Part shown: one piece after another, positions 13,756 through 15,019 of the stretch
How positions within the stretch are numbered: the first letter of the stretch is position 1
Layout: every line of letters begins with the position of its first letter
NCBI GenBank assembly: GCA_964636675.1
Contig: CAZWUO010000077.1
Span: forward strand, 1-15,019
Direction: 5' to 3'
Source: JALUUH01 sp964636675
GTDB taxonomy: Bacteria; Pseudomonadota; Gammaproteobacteria; S012-40
Length of the DNA stretch: 15,019 nucleotides
Position numbers and translations under genes: made by a program
The notes under the pieces: generated by a model
Seen by the model: only the letters and a program-made list of their open reading frames with translations
Told to the model about the DNA's origin: nothing
The model's database searches: none

Positions 13756-15019
13756 TTAATACCGATAATGCTCTGGTTTATAAGGACCATCGACCGGAAT
13801 ACCGAGGTAGTCAGACTGCTCTTTGGTCATTGTTGTCAGGTTTACGCCAATTTTCAACAAGTGTAGTCGCGCCACTTTTTCATCTAAATGTTTTGGTAAA
13901 ATGTATACCTTATTTTCGTAGTTATTAGAGTTAGCCCATAGCTCCATTTGCGCCATTACTTGATTGGTAAATGAAGCAGACATCACGAAGCTCGGATGAC
14001 CAGTTGCGCATCCTAAATTAACCAAGCGGCCTTCAGCAAGGATGATGAGTTTTTTGCCATCAGGGAACGTAACATGATCGACTTGAGGTTTGATGTTATC
14101 CCATGCATAACCGCGAAGAGAGGCAATGTCGATTTCAGAATCAAAATGACCAATATTACACACGATGGCTTCATTTTTCATTGCCACCATATTTTCATGG
14201 TTGATGACATTGACATTACCTGTAGTGGTGACAAAAATATCGCCCTGTGATGCAGCGTCATCCATAGTAACTACACGATATCCTTCCATTGCCGCTTGTA
14301 ACGCGCAGATAGGATCAATTTCGGTGACCCAGACTGTAGCGCCCATGCCTTTGAATGCCTGCGCACAGCCTTTGCCGACATCGCCATAGCCGATAACGAT
14401 ACATATTTTACCGGCGATCATCACGTCAGTCGCGCGTTTAATGCCGTCTAGCAAAGATTCGCGGCAGCCATAAAGATTATCGAATTTGGATTTTGTCACC
14501 GAATCGTTCACGTTAATGGCGGGGACTTTCAATTTGTTGTCTGCGACCATTTCGTATAGTCGATGTACGCCCGTAGTGGTTTCTTCGGACAATCCTTTTA
14601 CATCTTCCAGTAATTCTGGAAATTTTTCATGCATCATGATGGTGAGGTCGCCACCATCGTCTAAAATCATATTAGGACGCCAGTTGTTGGGGCCAACAAT
14701 GGTTTGCTCTATACACCATTCTGCTTCTTCTTCTGTCTCACCTTTCCATGCAAATACAGGGATGCCTGCCGCCGCCATTGCCGCTGCAGCCTGATCCTGT
14801 GTTGAAAAGATATTACAGGAAGACCAGCGTATTTCAGCGCCTAACTCGATGAGTGTTTCCATTAATACTGCAGTTTGAATGGTCATGTGAAGACAGCCGG
14901 CAATTCGAGCACCTTTTAGTGGTTTCTGGTTTCCGAATTCTTCACGTAATGCCATTAAACCAGGCATTTCCGTTTCTGCGATTTTAACTTCTTTGCGGCC
15001 CCAGTCGGCAAGAGACATG
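13756..15019 (-). CDS. ahcY: S-adenosylhomocysteine hydrolase, N-terminus cut by window edge
   Basis: This NAD-dependent enzyme splits S-adenosylhomocysteine into adenosine and homocysteine, keeping methylation reactions running. 420 residues are visible. Signatures include CLHMTIQTA (42-50), NMILDDGGDLT (116-126), GLSEETTTGVHRLY (142-155), VNDSVTKSKFDNLYGCRES (170-188), the NAD loop GYGDVGKG (210-217), NIGHFDSEID (288-297) and the canonical C-terminus GPYKPEHYRY. The first visible Met (15016-15018) sits inside MSLADWGRKE, where relatives have further upstream residues of the type DYKVADISLADWGRKE, so the true start is probably beyond position 15019. The segment WCIEQTIVGPNNWRPNMILD shows the usual variable loop. 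It converges on the shared terminator. Confidence 0.96.
   Translation of the reverse strand, partial: MSLADWGRKEVKIAETEMPGLMALREEFGNQKPLKGARIAGCLHMTIQTAVLMETLIELGAEIRWSSCNIFSTQDQAAAAMAAAGIPVFAWKGETEEEAEWCIEQTIVGPNNWRPNMILDDGGDLTIMMHEKFPELLEDVKGLSEETTTGVHRLYEMVADNKLKVPAINVNDSVTKSKFDNLYGCRESLLDGIKRATDVMIAGKICIVIGYGDVGKGCAQAFKGMGATVWVTEIDPICALQAAMEGYRVVTMDDAASQGDIFVTTTGNVNVINHENMVAMKNEAIVCNIGHFDSEIDIASLRGYAWDNIKPQVDHVTFPDGKKLIILAEGRLVNLGCATGHPSFVMSASFTNQVMAQMELWANSNNYENKVYILPKHLDEKVARLHLLKIGVNLTTMTKEQSDYLGIPVDGPYKPEHYRY

Overview
The window reads as a stretch of chromosome from a Gram-negative bacterium, most likely a gammaproteobacterium. The basis is outer-membrane-type and lipoprotein signals, a c-type multiheme cytochrome, an E. 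coli-like moaC-moaD-moaE order, a bacterial-type SAH hydrolase and moderately AT-rich DNA. No genus can be named from the sequence alone. No transposase, phage gene, CRISPR array, tRNA or rRNA was seen.

Layout. (1) 168-2227, minus strand: a two-gene DrrAB-type ABC-2 exporter, ATPase then permease. The ATPase carries an unusual Trp/Lys/Asn-rich tail of about 88 residues. (2) 2228-2461: a divergent control region with a perfect 39-bp palindrome (2310-2348) between a leftward -10 and a rightward -35. (3) 2462-3595, plus: a secreted pentaheme c-type cytochrome. (4) 3609-5358, minus: a cytoplasmic kelch-propeller protein followed by an overlapping MoeB/ThiF-type adenylyltransferase. (5) 5359-6183: a long AT-rich gap without a convincing gene. 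(6) 6184-8809, plus: molybdopterin synthesis genes moaA, then moaC, moaD and moaE, with a 329-bp gap after moaA. (7) 8944-10862, plus: a predicted outer-membrane beta-barrel protein and an overlapping exported serine hydrolase of the beta-lactamase fold whose usual catalytic Tyr is Phe. (8) 10863-11422: a gap with weak signals. (9) 11423-13594, plus: a large lipoprotein with two Calx-beta-like and two DUF1566/Lcl_C-like modules. (10) A strong bidirectional terminator (13694-13732). (11) 13756-15019, minus: S-adenosylhomocysteine hydrolase, running off the right edge.

How the genes work together. MoaA and MoaC make cyclic pyranopterin monophosphate from GTP. MoaD and MoaE form molybdopterin synthase. 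The MoeB-type enzyme on the opposite strand would adenylate the Gly-Gly tail of MoaD, so together they cover most of the route to molybdopterin; moeA, mogA/moaB and molybdate transport genes are not in the window. The exporter and cytochrome may share control through the palindrome. The rest look like independent envelope functions and one housekeeping gene.

Most genes belong to known families. The points most worth following up are the palindrome, the Trp-rich ATPase tail, the kelch-MoeB coupling, the Tyr-to-Phe hydrolase and the pentaheme cytochrome with a surplus of histidines.
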